A stretch of 64,000 nucleotides of DNA from Polyangium mundeleinium (GTDB taxonomy: Bacteria > Myxococcota_A > Polyangia > Polyangiales > Polyangiaceae): assembly GCF_028369105.1 (NCBI RefSeq), contig NZ_JAQNDO010000001.1, positions 4,494,501-4,558,500 of the forward strand, written 5' to 3'. A model generated the notes under the pieces. The model did not search any database. It had not been told where the DNA came from and saw only the letters and a program-made list of their open reading frames with translations. Each line of letters begins with the position of its first letter. The stretch's first letter is position 1. Both the position numbers and the translations under genes were made by a program. Below are positions 12,221 through 21,500 of this stretch, piece by piece.

Positions 12221-15200
12221 ATGTTACGCTTTCGCGCCTTCGCGTGCGCCTTCGCTGCGCTCGCTGTGATCCTCCTCCTCGGCCCGCGTGCTCTCGCCGC
12301 GGACCTGATCCTCGACGGCAGCGTTGCCGGGCCCGCTGTGTGCCCCGACGGCGGTACGCCCGTGGATCGACTCTGCCAGGTCAACGCGACCGCTGCGCAG
12401 AACACCGCCTGTCGTTACGGCGGCGAAAAAACGTTCGGCGTCGTGTCCTTGACCAAGGGCGCCCTCGTCTGCGTCGCGCCCTATGACGGGACGAACAAGA
12501 CGAACACCGGCAACCTCGTCCTCAAGGCCAACCAGATCACCATCGACGCGACTTCGCGGATCATCGCGAAGGGCGCGGGGTATCGCGGCCTCTTGTGCAA
12601 CGACGGCGAGGGGCCCGCGACGTTCCCGCTCTCCGGCGGGCGCGGCGGCTGCTCGGTGCTCGACTCCGGCGGCGGCGGCGCGCATTTCGGGCAGGGCGGG
12701 CGCGGCACGAAGGACTGCTTCATCGTCGGTTCGACGACCGCGTGCGAGTTCCCGCAGGAGTGGGAGGAGGACTGCGGGAACCTCAACGCCGCCGGCAACG
12801 CGTGCGTCGCGGCGAACGATCCGAACAAGGCCGTCTGTTACGGCACGACGAACAGCGCGAACGGCGCGGGCGACGGGTTCCCCACGGTCGCGGGCCTGCC
12901 ATACCGGCACAGCATCTACGAAGTCGAGTTCGGCGCGGCCGGCGGGGACAAGGGGTGTCGCGACGGCTATGAGGCGGGGCTCCGCGCGGGGCGCGGCGGC
13001 GGGCGGATCGTGCTCTTCGCGGCGACGGCTGTGCAGGACGGCAAGATCGACATCGCCGGCGGCGTCAGCTCCGATGGGCACCGCGGCTGCTCCGCGGGCA
13101 ACGACTCGGCGGGCGGCGGCGCGGGCGGGTCGATCCTGATCATCGGCGATCACGTGAACGTGCAGAGCTCCGCGCGCATCAGCGCGCACGGAGGCCGCGG
13201 CGGCGACTCGCAGCCGAAATGCCTGCCTTGCACGGGGAACGGCGACTGCGAGACCGGACAAACCTGCCAGGCGGGGCGCTGCGGCCCCTGCAACTGCACG
13301 CCGTGCACCTCGAACGCGCAATGCAACACGCTCCTCGGGCAGACGTGCAAGAACCTCGGCGGCCAGCTCGGCATGGTCTGCGCGAACGCGTCGAACCAGT
13401 GCACGCCCCTCGACCCGATGGACAACGAGGTCGAGTGCCGCGCCACGCAGAACAACGGCACCTGCGACGATTGCGCGGGCGGCGGCGGCGGCGGCATCAT
13501 CAACGTGCAGTCGCGCGTCGGCACCATCCACCCGCAGGCGATCTTCGACGTGCGTGGCGCGAACGGCGGCATCTGCCCGATCTGCGCCGGCGAGGCGGGC
13601 GGCGGCGCGGGCGAGCTGCAGATCGACAGCGCCTACGTCGGCGAGATCTGCGACGGCTGGGACAACGATTTCGACGGCCAGGTCGACGAGGACCTCGGCG
13701 TCATCCCTTGCCCGGACGGGTCGATGGTCCCGGCGTGCTTGAACGGCGTCCCGCAGATCTGCAACTACGATCCGGCGCAGTGCCTCGTGCCGGCGTCGGA
13801 TGCGCGCCCGCGCTTCGCGCTCGTGCTCGACACGTCGGGCTCGATGCTGAACGACCTCGCGGGCAACCCCACGTTCGGCGACGGCTCGGCGGCGCACCCG
13901 GGCGTCGATACGGGCAGTGATCCCGACACGCTGGCGGGCAACAACTCGCGCCTGTTCATCGCGAAGCAGGCGCTCACGCAGGTGCTCAGCGCCTTCCCGG
14001 AGAGCGATTATGCGCTCGCCCGGTATTACCAGGACGTCGGCGTCAACCGGAGCTGCCAGTCCGCGGCGAACTTCGAGTGCGCGCAGAGCTGCTGCTCGTA
14101 CGACGACCCCTCGGACAACCTCCCGCCGCCGTACCCCTCGGTGTACCCGGACAACCAGTGCGTCCTCTCGCAGCTCTATCCGGGCGCGGGGTACCCGAAC
14201 AACGCGACGTTCACCGGGAACATCCCGATCGGCTGGCCGCAAGAGGCGATGGAGATGACGCCGACCTCGGATTGCATCAACTACGCCGGGTCCTGCGGTC
14301 CTCCGCGGCGCGGCGCGCAGTTCCTCGTCGGGTTCAACCAGCCCGTCAACCGGTATTTGCGGTGGCTCGACGGCGTCGAGGACGCCGACGCGATGTTCGA
14401 CGCGAGCACGCTGGAGGGCAACCACTGCGCCATGGGCAACTGCGAGGTGCGCGGCTCGGGTCCGACGCCGCTCGCCGGCGCGCTCCAGGCGACGCACGAT
14501 TACCTCAAGCCCGTCGTCACCTGCGACAGCGCGGCGGCGTGCCGCTCGTACGCCGCGATTCTGCTCACGGACGGCGCCGAGAGCTGCCAGGGCAACCCCC
14601 AGGCCGCCGCGGCGGCGCTGCTCGCCGGCATCAACGGCAAGCCCATCGCGACCTACGTGATCGGCTTCTCCGTGCTCCCGAGCGAGCAGACGCAGCTCAA
14701 CCAGATCGCGGCCGCCGGCGGCACGGGGCAAGCGTTCTTCGTGTCGTCGAAGAGCGAGCTCGCGAACGCCCTCGCGCAGATCATCGGGCAGAACCAGAAG
14801 TTCGAGCTCTGCAACGGCCTCGACGACGATTGCGACAACCTCATCGACGAGGATTTCCCCGAGAAGGGGCAGCCCTGCACGGACGGCGAGATCGGCGCTT
14901 GTCTCGGCGTCGGCACGTACGTCTGCAAGGCCGACGGCTCGGGCACCGAGTGCGGCATCACGGATCCGGGCGCTTCCCCGATGACCGAGGTCTGCAACAG
15001 CATGGACGACGATTGTGACGGCCTCGTCGACGAGGACGCCGCGGGCCTGCCGCTCGATTGCCCGAGCTGCATCCCTTCGCCCGAGGTCTGCGACGGCGTC
15101 GACAACGACTGCGATTTCAACATCGACGAGGAGCCGGACGTCTCGACGAACCAGCCGATGGTGTTCGGCGTGCCCTGCGGCGAGCTGACGGCGCCGAACG

Positions 15201-15787
15201 ATCAAAGCCCCTGCCAGCTCGGCACGGTGCTCTGCATCAACGCGATGCCCGTGTGCGTGGGCTTCGTCGGTCCGAAGGAGGAGCTCTGCAATGGGCTCGA
15301 CGAGGACTGCGACGGCGTGGGCGACAACATGGCGCCGTGCCCCGGCGACAGCAAATGCATCGAGGCGCAATGCGCGATCCCCTGCACGGGCGGCGAATTC
15401 CCGTGCCCGCCGGGCCTCGCGTGCAACGACGACGGGTATTGCCTCAAGCTGACGTGTGATCAGGTGAACTGCGGCCCGGGCCAGGTCTGCATGGACGGCG
15501 TTTGCCTGAACGCGCCCGACGGCGGCATGGGCGGCGAGGGCGGCGACGGCGGCTCGGGCGGGAGCGGCGGTTCGGGGGGCCTCGGCGGGGCTCCCACGAG
15601 CAGCTCGGGCAGCGCGGGTGCGAACGACGACGCGTACGGGCTGGCCACGGGCGGCGGCGGCTGCACGTGCGGCCTCGCGGCCGGCGAGCGGCAGAACGCG
15701 GGCGTGATCGCGGGGCTCGTCGCCCTCGCGGCGCTTGGCCTCGGTCGTCGCCGCGGCGCGCGCGCGTCTCGCAAGGAGGCGGCATGA
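12221..15787 (+). CDS. secreted VWA-domain protein with MopE-type repeats and MYXO-CTERM-like tail
   Basis: 1188 aa. The signal peptide (MLRFRAFACAFAALAV to RALAAD) is followed by a Gly- and Cys-rich N-terminal region of about 500 residues. A von Willebrand A domain begins near residue 528 with the MIDAS motif DTSGS (FALVLDTSGSMLND) and later TDGAES. Then come MopE-like putative metal-binding repeats of the form CDGxDNDCDxxIDE (about 860-1040), Cys-rich modules and a GGSGG linker. The C-terminus GGGCTCG, one hydrophobic helix and GRRRGARASR matches the MYXO-CTERM sorting-signal layout, implying processing and surface anchoring. The stop overlaps the next gene (ATGA), so both are probably co-translated. 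Confidence 0.9.
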   Translation: MLRFRAFACAFAALAVILLLGPRALAADLILDGSVAGPAVCPDGGTPVDRLCQVNATAAQNTACRYGGEKTFGVVSLTKGALVCVAPYDGTNKTNTGNLVLKANQITIDATSRIIAKGAGYRGLLCNDGEGPATFPLSGGRGGCSVLDSGGGGAHFGQGGRGTKDCFIVGSTTACEFPQEWEEDCGNLNAAGNACVAANDPNKAVCYGTTNSANGAGDGFPTVAGLPYRHSIYEVEFGAAGGDKGCRDGYEAGLRAGRGGGRIVLFAATAVQDGKIDIAGGVSSDGHRGCSAGNDSAGGGAGGSILIIGDHVNVQSSARISAHGGRGGDSQPKCLPCTGNGDCETGQTCQAGRCGPCNCTPCTSNAQCNTLLGQTCKNLGGQLGMVCANASNQCTPLDPMDNEVECRATQNNGTCDDCAGGGGGGIINVQSRVGTIHPQAIFDVRGANGGICPICAGEAGGGAGELQIDSAYVGEICDGWDNDFDGQVDEDLGVIPCPDGSMVPACLNGVPQICNYDPAQCLVPASDARPRFALVLDTSGSMLNDLAGNPTFGDGSAAHPGVDTGSDPDTLAGNNSRLFIAKQALTQVLSAFPESDYALARYYQDVGVNRSCQSAANFECAQSCCSYDDPSDNLPPPYPSVYPDNQCVLSQLYPGAGYPNNATFTGNIPIGWPQEAMEMTPTSDCINYAGSCGPPRRGAQFLVGFNQPVNRYLRWLDGVEDADAMFDASTLEGNHCAMGNCEVRGSGPTPLAGALQATHDYLKPVVTCDSAAACRSYAAILLTDGAESCQGNPQAAAAALLAGINGKPIATYVIGFSVLPSEQTQLNQIAAAGGTGQAFFVSSKSELANALAQIIGQNQKFELCNGLDDDCDNLIDEDFPEKGQPCTDGEIGACLGVGTYVCKADGSGTECGITDPGASPMTEVCNSMDDDCDGLVDEDAAGLPLDCPSCIPSPEVCDGVDNDCDFNIDEEPDVSTNQPMVFGVPCGELTAPNDQSPCQLGTVLCINAMPVCVGFVGPKEELCNGLDEDCDGVGDNMAPCPGDSKCIEAQCAIPCTGGEFPCPPGLACNDDGYCLKLTCDQVNCGPGQVCMDGVCLNAPDGGMGGEGGDGGSGGSGGSGGLGGAPTSSSGSAGANDDAYGLATGGGGCTCGLAAGERQNAGVIAGLVALAALGLGRRRGARASRKEAA

Positions 15788-17229
15788 ACACGGGACGAAC
15801 GAAGCGGTTCGGGGTGGCCCTTGCCTTGGTGCCGGCGATGTTCGCCGTCCTGCTCGGGAGCGGCTGCATGGACGACGCGTTCTGCTTCTCGTGCGGCGCG
15901 GAGCCCTCCGGCAGCGGCGCCTCCGGCGGCATGGGCGGCATGGGCGGAGAGGGCGGCGAAGGAGGAATCGGGTTCGGCGGGTTTTCGCAGGTGGGCGGCG
16001 GCCCGCCCTGCGACGCCGACCTCCTGAACGACGTCGACAATTGCGGCGCGTGCGACAACAAATGCCTCCTGGCGAGCGCCTTCCCGCGCTGCGAGCAGGG
16101 CGTCTGCGTCGTCGACACGTGCGTCGCCGGCGCCTACGACGTCGACGGGGATCCGAAAAACGGCTGCGAATACGCCTGCCCGGTGCCGGTCCTCGGCCCC
16201 GAGCAATGCAACGGCATCGACGACGATTGCGACGGCAAGGTCGACTCGGCCGACCCCGATCTCGTCCCGCCCTCGAACCTCTGCACCGTGACGGCCGGGA
16301 CGCCCTGCGAGGGGACGATGGTCGTCTGCAACGGCTCGGCGGGCTGGTCGTGCGTGTATCCGCCCGAGGTCGAGGTCGTCTCCGGCTTCGTGCGGATCAC
16401 CGAGACCCGCTGCGACGGCGTCGACGGCAACTGCGACGGCAGCGTGGACGAGTGGTTCCAGGAGCTCGGCTCGGCCTGCGACGACGGCGGCCTCGGCAAG
16501 TGCGCCGATGTCGGCGTGGTCGTCTGCGACCCGACGAACCCGGCCACGACGAAGTGTGATCTCTCCGTTCTGCCCGACGCGCTCCCGCCGACGGCCGAGC
16601 AATGCAACGGGGCCGACGACGATTGCGACGGGTTCGTCGACGAGGAGTTCGACCCTTCCGCATTCGACATGGATCCCATTCCCGGCTCGAACCCGCCCGC
16701 CTTCGTGGATCGTTACGAGGCCTCGCGGCCCGACGCGAGCATGCAGGCGGCCGGCATCCGCGAAACCGTGGCCTGCAGCAAAGGCTCGGTCTTGCCCTGG
16801 ACCGGCGGCTCCTACACCGAGGCCGCGGCCGCATGCGCGGCGCGCGGGCCAGGCTTTCGGCTCTGCTCCGCGAGCGAGCTCGAAGCGGCCTGCCGCGGCC
16901 CTGCGAGCATGCTGTACCCGTACGGCGCGACCTACGACGGGATGGCCTGCCTCGGCGTGGACAACCCCGCGGCCATGAGCGGGGCCGCCGCGACGGGCAG
17001 CCTCGCCGCGTGCGTCTCGGGCGCGGGTCCGCGGGATCTCTCGGGCAACGTGACCGAATGGACGCGTACGCAGACGAACGCCGCGGCCGCGCCGAACCGG
17101 ATCTTCCAGCTTCACGGCGGTTCGTACCTTTCTCCGCAGCTCGGCCTCGCCTGCACCATGGAGCTCCCGGCCCGCGCGGCCGAGGGGACCCTCCTGCCAA
17201 ACATCGGCTTCCGCTGCTGCCGGCAATAG
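15784..17229 (+). CDS. lipoprotein with MopE repeats and FGE-sulfatase (SUMF1-like) domain
   Basis: 481 aa, ATG 15784 overlapping the stop of the VWA gene. The lipobox is LGSGC near residue 28, then a GGMGGMGGEGG linker. Three or four CNGxDDDCDGxVD repeats occupy about residues 130-300. The C-terminal 180 residues (FVDRYEASRPDASM onward, with FRLCSASELEAACRG, DLSGNVTEW and GFRCC at the end) match the formylglycine-generating-enzyme/sulfatase-modifying fold. The motifs GNVxEW and GFRC are diagnostic of the fold. Many such domains outside true FGEs are non-catalytic carbohydrate or ligand binders, and I cannot confirm the copper-binding cysteine pair here. Likely partner of the upstream VWA protein at the cell surface. 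Confidence 0.85.
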   Translation: MNTGRTKRFGVALALVPAMFAVLLGSGCMDDAFCFSCGAEPSGSGASGGMGGMGGEGGEGGIGFGGFSQVGGGPPCDADLLNDVDNCGACDNKCLLASAFPRCEQGVCVVDTCVAGAYDVDGDPKNGCEYACPVPVLGPEQCNGIDDDCDGKVDSADPDLVPPSNLCTVTAGTPCEGTMVVCNGSAGWSCVYPPEVEVVSGFVRITETRCDGVDGNCDGSVDEWFQELGSACDDGGLGKCADVGVVVCDPTNPATTKCDLSVLPDALPPTAEQCNGADDDCDGFVDEEFDPSAFDMDPIPGSNPPAFVDRYEASRPDASMQAAGIRETVACSKGSVLPWTGGSYTEAAAACAARGPGFRLCSASELEAACRGPASMLYPYGATYDGMACLGVDNPAAMSGAAATGSLAACVSGAGPRDLSGNVTEWTRTQTNAAAAPNRIFQLHGGSYLSPQLGLACTMELPARAAEGTLLPNIGFRCCRQ

Positions 17230-17262
17230 TTTTCCCCCGACGAGCGGGGTAGAGTCGCGTCC

Positions 17263-18096
17263 GTGACGCCTCTGCCCCCCATCGCCACCAAGCACCTCTT
17301 CCGTGACGTCTCCGCGGCCCTGCACGAGCTGCTCGGCTCGCTCGGCCCAGACGACTGGAGCAAGCCCACGGTGCACGCGACGCGGGACGTGAAGGACCTG
17401 GCCGCGCACCTGCTCGACGGCTCGTTCCGGCGCCTGTCCTTCCAGCGAGACGGGCAGTTCATCCCAGCGCCCGAGATCCGCTCGTTCGAGGCGATGGTCG
17501 AGTTCATCCAGCGTCTCAACACCGAGTGGATGCTGGCCGCGCGGAGGCTCTCGCCGCGCGTGCTCATGGACCTGCTCCGCCGCGCCGACGAGGAGGTCGC
17601 CGCGCTCTTCGAAGGCCTCGATCCCGAGGGACCCGCAATCTTCAGCGTGGCCTGGGCCGGCGAGGAGTGGTCCCAGAACTGGTTCGACGTGGCGCGCGAG
17701 TACACGGAGAAGTGGCACCACCAGCAGCAGATCCGCGACGCCGTGGGCCGGCCAGGCCTGAAGGAGCGGCGCTACATGCACCCGGTGATCGACGCCTTCC
17801 TGCGAGGCGCCCCGCACGCCTATCGCAATGTCCCGGCCGCGGACGGCGCAGGGGTCGATCTCGTCATCACGGGCGAGGCCGGCGGCACGTGGCACCTCGT
17901 GCGCGCGGCGGATCGGTGGGAGCTCGTGGCCGCACGGGAGACGCCGGCAACCACGACGGTGGAGCTCGACGCGGACAGCGCGTGGCGGCTCTGGACGAAG
18001 GGCCTCGACCCTACGATGGCGCGGGCGCAAGCCGTGGTGCGCGGCGACGAGGCGCTCGCGGCGCCGATCTTCCGGATGGTCACGATCATGGCCTAG
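17263..18096 (+). CDS. maleylpyruvate isomerase/DinB-like protein
   Basis: 277 aa, GTG start at 17263. The N-terminal half fits the DinB/mycothiol-dependent maleylpyruvate isomerase four-helix fold: LLGSLGPDDWSKPTV, DLAAHLLDGSFRRL and REYTEKWHHQQQIRDAVG carry the His residues used as metal ligands. The C-terminal part (about residues 190-277) is a separate small domain. In bacteria without mycothiol such proteins are probably thiol-dependent enzymes of unknown substrate. The annotation is by fold, not by demonstrated activity. Confidence 0.75.
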   Translation: MTPLPPIATKHLFRDVSAALHELLGSLGPDDWSKPTVHATRDVKDLAAHLLDGSFRRLSFQRDGQFIPAPEIRSFEAMVEFIQRLNTEWMLAARRLSPRVLMDLLRRADEEVAALFEGLDPEGPAIFSVAWAGEEWSQNWFDVAREYTEKWHHQQQIRDAVGRPGLKERRYMHPVIDAFLRGAPHAYRNVPAADGAGVDLVITGEAGGTWHLVRAADRWELVAARETPATTTVELDADSAWRLWTKGLDPTMARAQAVVRGDEALAAPIFRMVTIMA

Positions 18097-18103
18097 GGGT
18101 TTT

Positions 18104-18480
18104 TCTTGGGGCGTTGCGCCGGGGCGCTGCCCCGGGCCCCGCGGGGGCTGTTCGCCCCTCGACCCGAACCAGGCGCGGCCTGGACCGAAGGTGGAAGAAC
18201 TGCGCGGTGCGCAGTTCTTCCAACGGGCCGGTGGCAAGACCATCGACGTGCGTCTCAGGCTGGCGACGGGCACGTGGCTGGTTGAACCTGCAGCGCTGCC
18301 GTGTTGGTTGGCAGGGTCGTCGGTGGTCTTGAACCTGGCTGTTCGATGAACTGCGCGGAGCGCAGTTCATCGACCCCGCGTCCAGCGCTTGCGCTGGTCC
18401 GGGTCCAGGGGTGGACAACCCCTGGTGGGGCCTGGGGCAAAGCCCCAGCTCCACGCCCCCAACATGAGACGGGGGGAGGC
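18104..18480. repeat. inverted pair of a dispersed hairpin-bearing repeat
   Basis: Two copies of one repeat family in opposite orientation. The right copy (about 18300-18480) contains GTCCGGGTCCAGGGG and GGCCTGGGGCAAAGCCCCAG and ends CAACATGAGA. The left copy (18104-18221) is its diverged reverse complement. Each inner side carries a perfect 13-bp stem: GGAAGAACTGCGC/GCGCAGTTCTTCC (18193-18221) and CGATGAACTGCGC/GCGCAGTTCATCG (18344-18372). A third copy lies at 39690-39884. No transposase is present, so it looks like a non-autonomous intergenic element. Confidence 0.85.
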
Positions 18481-18517
18481 CCGTGCATCCGGGGCACGCT
18501 CGTAGTAAGGCCTCGCC

Positions 18518-19285
18518 ATGCACGTCGCCATCACGGGTGCGTCCGTTGGCATCGGGGAGGCCTTGGCGCGCGCGTTCGCCGCGAAGGGTGCGGTCGTCTC
18601 GCTCGTTGCCCGGCGCAAGGAGCGGCTCGACGCCATCGCGCGGGAGCTCTCGGGCCGGGCCTTCCTCCACCAGGCGGACCTCTCGCTCCCGGAGCGCGCG
18701 ACGGACTGGATTGCGCCGGCCGAGAAGGAGCTTGGTCCCATCGACGTGCTCGTGAACAACGCGGGCGTGCAGCATGTCGAGCCGACGGAGCTTGCCGGGG
18801 TCGACGCGGGCGAAATGCTCCTGCGCTTGAACGTCCTCACGCCGCTGCGCCTCACACGCGCGGTCCTGCCGGGCATGCTCGCGCGGCGCAGCGGCGCGAT
18901 CGTCGACATCGCGTCCATGGCGGCCATCACGCCCATGCCGGGCATGTATTATTACAATGCCTCCAAGGGCGCGCTGGCGAATGCCTCGGAGGGCCTCCGC
19001 GGCGAGCTGCGCGGCACGGGCGTGCACGTGGTCACGGTGTATCCGGGCCCGGTGGACACGGACATGGGGCGCAAGGGCTACGAGAAGTACGAGCCTTCGC
19101 TCAGCGCGCGCCTCTCGCCGGTGGGCACGGCGGATGGGCTCGCGCGGCTCGTCGTGCGTGCTGTCGAACGGAAGAAGCCGCGCGTCGTGTACCCGCGCTC
19201 GTATGGCGTGGCGCTCTGGTTCCCGCGGATCGCGCGGTGGGTGACGTCGCGCTTCTCGCCGCCGCTTCGACAGCTTCCGGGCTAG
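18518..19285 (+). CDS. short-chain dehydrogenase/reductase (SDR)
   Basis: 255 aa. The N-terminal cofactor motif TGASVGIG, the NNAG motif near residue 85, the catalytic Ser in DIASMAA and the YNASKG (YxxxK) active site are all present. Length is standard for classical SDRs. The Arg/Lys-rich segment RRKER after the second strand suggests NADP preference. The gene converges with the zinc-ribbon gene and overlaps it by four bases (19282-19285). Substrate unknown. Confidence 0.9.
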   Translation: MHVAITGASVGIGEALARAFAAKGAVVSLVARRKERLDAIARELSGRAFLHQADLSLPERATDWIAPAEKELGPIDVLVNNAGVQHVEPTELAGVDAGEMLLRLNVLTPLRLTRAVLPGMLARRSGAIVDIASMAAITPMPGMYYYNASKGALANASEGLRGELRGTGVHVVTVYPGPVDTDMGRKGYEKYEPSLSARLSPVGTADGLARLVVRAVERKKPRVVYPRSYGVALWFPRIARWVTSRFSPPLRQLPG

Positions 19286-19500
19286 AAAAACCCGCCTTCG
19301 AGCATCGAGGTGAGCAGCTCCTCGTCCTCGGGGGATTTTTCCGTGCGGGCCTCGGTCGTGGCGGGGTCCTTCGACGGCGGCGTGTCCGCGGGGGGAGCGG
19401 GCGGGGGCTCCCGGAAGTTCGGGCAGCCCCGCGTCGCGCACTCCACCGTCAAGACCCCCACGTAGGTCGCTCGCGCGCCGCAGCGGGGGCAGACGGTCAT
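19282..19500 (-). CDS. small zinc-ribbon protein
   Basis: 72 aa, ATG 19500 overlapping the stop of the acyl-CoA dehydrogenase gene (ATGA), so it is translationally coupled to it. The N-terminus MTVCPRCGARATYVG plus VECATRGCPNF forms a C-x2-C...C-x4-C ribbon that probably binds zinc. The rest is Pro-rich and acidic, ending EELLTSMLEGGFF. Function is unknown; coupling suggests a role linked to the dehydrogenase. Confidence 0.7.
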   Translation of the reverse strand: MTVCPRCGARATYVGVLTVECATRGCPNFREPPPAPPADTPPSKDPATTEARTEKSPEDEELLTSMLEGGFF

Positions 19501-20663
19501 CCCTTCACCTCGTACTCGCTCTGCAGGAGCTTCGCGATCGTGGCGAGCTGCATGTTCGACGTGCCCTCGTAGATCTTCCCGATCTTCGCGTCGCGGAAGA
19601 ACTTCTCGGCGGGGTACTCCTTCGTGAAGCCCACGCCGCCGAAGAACTCCACGCAGAGCGACGCCGTGCGCTCGGCGACCTCCGACGAGAACAACTTCGC
19701 CATCGCGGCTTCCTTCAGGAAGGGCAGACCTGCGTCCTTCCGCCGTGCGGCGTTGTAGACCATCAGCCGCGCGGCCTCGATCTCCGTCGCGACGCGGGCG
19801 TACTGGAACTGCATCCCCTGGAAGCTCGCGATCGACTGACCGAACTGCTTGCGCTCGCTCATGTAGCGCATCGCTTGGTCGAACGCGCCTTGCGCGAGAC
19901 CGATCATCTGCGCGCCGATGCCGATGCGTCCCTCGTTCAGCGTCTCGATCGCGATCTTGTAGCCCTTGCCCACCTCGCCGAGCACGTTCTCTGCGGGCAC
20001 CTCGCAGTCCTCGAGGACGAGCTCGCACGTGCTCGACGCGCGGATGCCGAGCTTGTTCTCCTTCTTGCCGACGGAGAAGCCCGGGAAGTTGCGCTCCACG
20101 AGGAAGGCCGTGATGCCGCGGTAGCCCTTGCTCGGGTCCACGTTTGCGAGGACCAGGAAGAGCGAGCTCTCGTTCGCGTTCGTGATCCACAGCTTGCGAC
20201 CGTTCAGCACCCAGCGGCCGTCCTTCTGCGTCGCGCGGGCCTGGAGGGCGAACGCGTCGGAGCCGCTGCCGGCCTCGCTCAGCGCGTACGAGCCCACCCA
20301 GTCCTTGCAGAGGCGGGGCAGGTACTTCTCCTTCTGCGCGTCGTTCGACCAGCGCAGCAGTGCGTTCGCGACGAGCGTGTTCTGCACGTCCACGAGCACG
20401 CTCACGCTCGGGTCGACGACGGCGAGCGCCTCGACGGCGAGGATCGCGTTGAAGAAGCTCGACCCGGCGCCGCCGTAGGTCTCGGGGATCTCGACGCCCA
20501 TGAGGCCGAGCTCGAAGAGGGACGGCAGGAGCGCGGGATCGAGCGCGCCTTTCTCGTCCATCTCGCTGACGAGCGGCGCGACGCGCTTCTTCGCGAAGTC
20601 GAGCACCGAGTCGCGGAAGAGCGTCTCTTCCTCGGACAGGTGCGTGAGGGGGGGATGCGACAC
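19497..20663 (-). CDS. acyl-CoA dehydrogenase
   Basis: 388 aa with a GTG start at 20663 (MSHPPLTHLSEEETLFRD) preceded by AAGGAGA. It shows the full ACAD fold: YALSEAGSGSDAF (FAD/substrate loop), WITNANESS, and the C-terminal catalytic region ending YPAEKFFRDAKIGKIYEGTS. The second ACAD signature QFGQSIASFQGMQFQ is also present. It acts in fatty-acid or branched-chain acyl-CoA oxidation with ETF as acceptor. Chain-length specificity cannot be assigned. Confidence 0.93.
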   Translation of the reverse strand: MSHPPLTHLSEEETLFRDSVLDFAKKRVAPLVSEMDEKGALDPALLPSLFELGLMGVEIPETYGGAGSSFFNAILAVEALAVVDPSVSVLVDVQNTLVANALLRWSNDAQKEKYLPRLCKDWVGSYALSEAGSGSDAFALQARATQKDGRWVLNGRKLWITNANESSLFLVLANVDPSKGYRGITAFLVERNFPGFSVGKKENKLGIRASSTCELVLEDCEVPAENVLGEVGKGYKIAIETLNEGRIGIGAQMIGLAQGAFDQAMRYMSERKQFGQSIASFQGMQFQYARVATEIEAARLMVYNAARRKDAGLPFLKEAAMAKLFSSEVAERTASLCVEFFGGVGFTKEYPAEKFFRDAKIGKIYEGTSNMQLATIAKLLQSEYEVKG

Positions 20664-20765
20664 GTGTGATCTCCTTGGGTAGCCCCAGGCGTCGAAAGAT
20701 TTTGGGGGTGCGGATTATGGGGGGGCGTGTGCGGGGTCGTCAACCGAGCCGACAGGGCGGCGGGA

Positions 20766-21305
20766 CTACCATTGCCAGCGCAATCGCACCATCGTCCCGG
20801 GGGCGAAATGGAAGGCTTTCTGCCCGTCGATGGGGGCGTCCTTCTCGTCGAGCACGGTGACCTCGACGCTCTTGCCCTGGGCCCAGGTCTCGCCGACCTC
20901 GCCTTCGGCCACGAGCAGCCAGTCGCTCTCGGCGCCGTTTTTGCCGATGACGCGGAAAATCTCGGCCTTGTTGCCCTTCTGCGGGACGGTTTGGCTCGTC
21001 GCCACGAGGGGCTCGATGAGCAACTTCTTGCCGGCCTTCAGCTTGACTTTGCCGTGGATTTCCGCCTGGTGGATGACGATCTCGGTCGTGTACTTGCCGG
21101 GGGGCGGCTCGGGGTTCGCGGCCGTGGCGGACGGCGCGGCCTTGGGCGCGGGCGGCGTGGGGGTGGTGGCCACGGGCGGCGGGGGCGTGACCTGCGGCTG
21201 CGGCGGGGGCGGGGGAGGGGGCGTTTGCCCGCCTCCGCAGGCTGCGACGCCGAGTGCGAGCGCGAGGGAGATCCTTTTTGAAAAACTCCAGTTGAACGGT
21301 CGCAT
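20766..21305 (-). CDS. lipoprotein with Pro-rich linker
   Basis: 179 aa. ATG 21305 (MRPFNWSFSKRISLALALGV) precedes a VAAC lipobox. A Pro-rich stalk of about 45 residues follows, then a C-terminal beta-rich domain of about 120 residues (GKYTTEIVIHQAEIHGKVKL onward). No known domain is recognised. A longer in-frame start at 21371 would bury the signal sequence and is unlikely. Confidence 0.75.
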   Translation of the reverse strand: MRPFNWSFSKRISLALALGVAACGGGQTPPPPPPPQPQVTPPPPVATTPTPPAPKAAPSATAANPEPPPGKYTTEIVIHQAEIHGKVKLKAGKKLLIEPLVATSQTVPQKGNKAEIFRVIGKNGAESDWLLVAEGEVGETWAQGKSVEVTVLDEKDAPIDGQKAFHFAPGTMVRLRWQW

Positions 21306-21500
21306 TTTCTTCCCTCGTCTCTCCGGGGGGCCCGTGCCAGCGTCCTTGGTACAGCAAGTCGGGCAGGCCACGCCAGCAGGATTTTGACCACGCTCGGGTG
21401 ACGCAACGGCAGGTGGTAGGCGCGTGGATCAGAGTCGATTCGTTGACGGATCGAGGCGCCGCGGTGGGGCTTCGCCGGGGCCGTGATAAGAAGCGAATCC

